The notes under the pieces were generated by a model. It ran no database searches, was not told the DNA's origin, and saw only the letters and a list, made by a program, of their open reading frames with translations. A stretch of 64,000 nucleotides of DNA from assembly GCA_030581615.1 (NCBI GenBank), contig JAKTTT010000014.1, forward strand, positions 62,001 to 126,000, given 5' to 3'. The stretch is from Alloascoidea africana (Eukaryota > Ascomycota > Alloascoideomycetes > Alloascoideales > Alloascoideaceae). Shown one piece after another: positions 62,704 to 64,000 of this stretch (position 1 is the stretch's first letter; every line of letters starts with the position of its first letter). Made by a program: the position numbers and the translations under genes.

Positions 62704-62716
62704 AAGGTTGTGAATA

Positions 62717-62808
62717 GGCTCGATGGTTTAGTGGTATAATTCTCGCTTAGGGTCTTAACTCTAAGAATAATTTGCGAGAGGTCCCGGGTTCAATTCCCGG
62801 TTGAGCCC
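62717..62808 (+). tRNA. tRNA-Pro(AGG) with 20-nt intron, copy 2
   Basis: Identical to the reverse-strand copy at 58394-58485: acceptor GGCTCGA/TTGAGCC, anticodon AGG at 62749-62751, intron 62753-62772, discriminator C at 62808 and a T-run terminator right after. 72 nt when spliced. Confidence 0.93.
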
Positions 62809-62910
62809 TTTTTGCCAGTTAGTTAGAATGCAGATTGTTTTCTCTAAATTTTTACTCCTCATTTACAAGTTCTAAGTGAAAATAATATCAATTCCCGTTT
62901 TCTTTCAGTT

Positions 62911-63227
62911 TGTAAGAGGAATGCCTGGCGGGTTTCTCTCAATCAAGGGGTGACAGGGCTCAAAGGTCAAGAAACCTCCAGAAACTTAGAATCAAGAAAA
63001 CAATGTATTCAGTACCGAGTGCCTTCTCCCAAGACTCAGGGAGAAAAACACTTTTATATAGAGCTTAGAAACTGCTAGAAACTATGTAAGCAACTGAAGG
63101 ATTATTAGAATAACTGCTTGTAGTTACTAAATGCAAACTAAGACGAGATAATGGTAACTAAGAGCGAATGTGAGAATGAGAAACTAAATGTTACCAATCT
63201 GAGGTTAAGGGAATCATTTCTCTTACA
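62911..63227 (+). mobile_element. Probable solo LTR, family G
   Basis: 317 bp bounded by TGTAAGAGGAATGCC and TTCTCTTACA, matching inverted ends; LTR-like size. A single copy in the window, so the family cannot be named. Fossil. Confidence 0.5.
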
Positions 63228-63230
63228 CAG

Positions 63231-63825
63231 TGCAAGAAAACCTACGGAGCCAGACCCTCTGGATGGGATGTCACTTCAGAATATGCAATCATGTGGCACG
63301 AAGTATTTGTTTGAAAGAGAACCTGCACCCATCTTCAGCAGCAAGGCCTTGATATTCGGTAAGAATATCAATGCTGTTTTAAGTATGCTTAGGATAATGT
63401 ATAGTTGATTTAGATACTATGGCAGCTACTTAAAGAGTCTGATCTCCCTAAAGGAAAAGGGGACAAGGACAAGAATACAAAAGTTAATTAAGAATACCAT
63501 ATGATGTATAGGGTGTATGAACACTAGCCCAGTCTACCTGTTCTTCCCTTTCTTTGGGTTTCTTCTTAATTAAATTTTTTTTTTCTCTTTCTTGTCCTTT
63601 TCCCCTTTTCCAGGCTCTTTAAGTAGTGCTTCCATAATATCTAAATCAACTATACATTATCCTAAATATACTTAAAACAACATGGATATTCTTACTAAAT
63701 ATTAATGTCTACTGAAGATTCTACCACGGTGCAGGTTCTCTTTCAAACAAATACTTCGTGCCACATGATTGCATATTCTGAAGTGACATCCCATCCAGAG
63801 GGTCTGGCTCAGTAGGTTTTCTTAC
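63231..63825. repeat. Fold-back structure: two inverted about 265-bp repeats
   Basis: Arms 63231-63495 and 63562-63825 are similar in reverse complement (shared blocks: GAGCCAGACCCTCTGGATGG, TGTTTGAAAGAGAACCTGCA, ATGTATAGTTGATTTAGATA). Outer ends read TG(T/C)AAGAAAACC, so each arm could be a repeat of one LTR-like family, head to head, or the pair could be a fold-back DNA element. Similar short open frames on both strands here are just the two arms. Confidence 0.65.
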
Positions 63826-64000
63826 ATGAGGGGGTGTGCAGAACCTCTGTTCTGGACTCCCAAGTATGGCTCGGACAATTAACAAAAAGTAACTTAAGAA
63901 GAACACTAAAAACACAAGCAAAGTTGTATTTATAATCCATGGCTCCAGTTCCAATATTACACTATACTTCAATATACTGAGTCATTTCTTAATAAGAATA
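63826..64000. other. Unassigned end of window
   Basis: 175 bp, AT-rich, no feature supported; continues the repeat zone. Confidence 0.5.

Noticed and set aside
63151-63972. Two ORFs on opposite strands sharing the peptide KPTEPDPLDGMSLQNMQ
   Set aside because: They are the two arms of one inverted repeat; no evidence that either is translated.
1-64000. CRISPR array, insertion sequences, bacterial operons
   Set aside because: None seen; the window is eukaryotic nuclear DNA with spliceosomal introns.

Overview
The window is nuclear DNA of a budding yeast (Saccharomycotina) that is not a close relative of Saccharomyces cerevisiae. It encodes a mitochondrial complex I subunit (NDUFS6 type) and a respiratory-chain-linked class 2 dihydroorotate dehydrogenase. 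CTG reads as Leu at conserved sites (C1-THF synthase, Pph3). I reconstruct 31 spliceosomal introns in 12 genes, mostly 55-90 nt, many with a CTAAC-type branch point shortly before the acceptor. This fits an early-diverging, intron-rich yeast lineage; I cannot name the species.

Layout. 1-2187: C-terminal half of a PDR-type ABC transporter cut by the window edge. 2200-5138: mostly non-coding, but with an 11-cysteine metallothionein (2710-2847) and a 45-codon candidate. 5139-18627: IRE1, PEX10 (5 exons), a candidate spliced non-coding RNA, ERD1, RRP17, HEL2 and a phytanoyl-CoA dioxygenase-like protein. 18628-34557: GUT2, a PGPP-rich protein, PPH3, a Zn2Cys6 regulator, an ESL1/ESL2-type PIN protein, a MidA/NDUFAF7 methyltransferase and MCM10. 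35419-48610: THS1, URA9-type DHODH, GET2, a 96-aa unknown, a PDH/BCKDH kinase, NDUFS6, SEC28, a membrane protein, a YGR210C-type GTPase and a HAD-like protein. 49229-57663: RTR1, RPS13, MIS1 and a lone Gag-like ORF. 58394-64000: a repeat zone with two identical intron-containing tRNA-Pro(AGG) genes in opposite orientation, stacked solo LTRs between them, a truncated Ty3-like element and a fold-back structure.

Most standout: three micro-exons inside catalytic or ligand motifs. PPH3 needs a 2-nt exon (TG) to encode its invariant GDxHG motif. The Zn2Cys6 factor needs a 4-nt exon (GATG) to make its first zinc-binding Cys. The YGR210C-like GTPase needs an 8-nt exon just after its P-loop, followed by a GC-AG intron. 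In each, the neighbouring introns have their own splice sites, usually with a CTAAC-like branch site, and the joined protein has the family's usual length.

The second standout is the LTR array in front of the right-hand tRNA-Pro: six solo LTRs or remnants lie head to tail, separated by the same (A)AGGT, with the last LTR ending about 12-13 nt before the mature tRNA. This looks like repeated integration at one Pol III start site.

The genes are individual eukaryotic units, not operons. CCGGGTAA (Reb1-type) sites recur between them, mostly near 5' ends.
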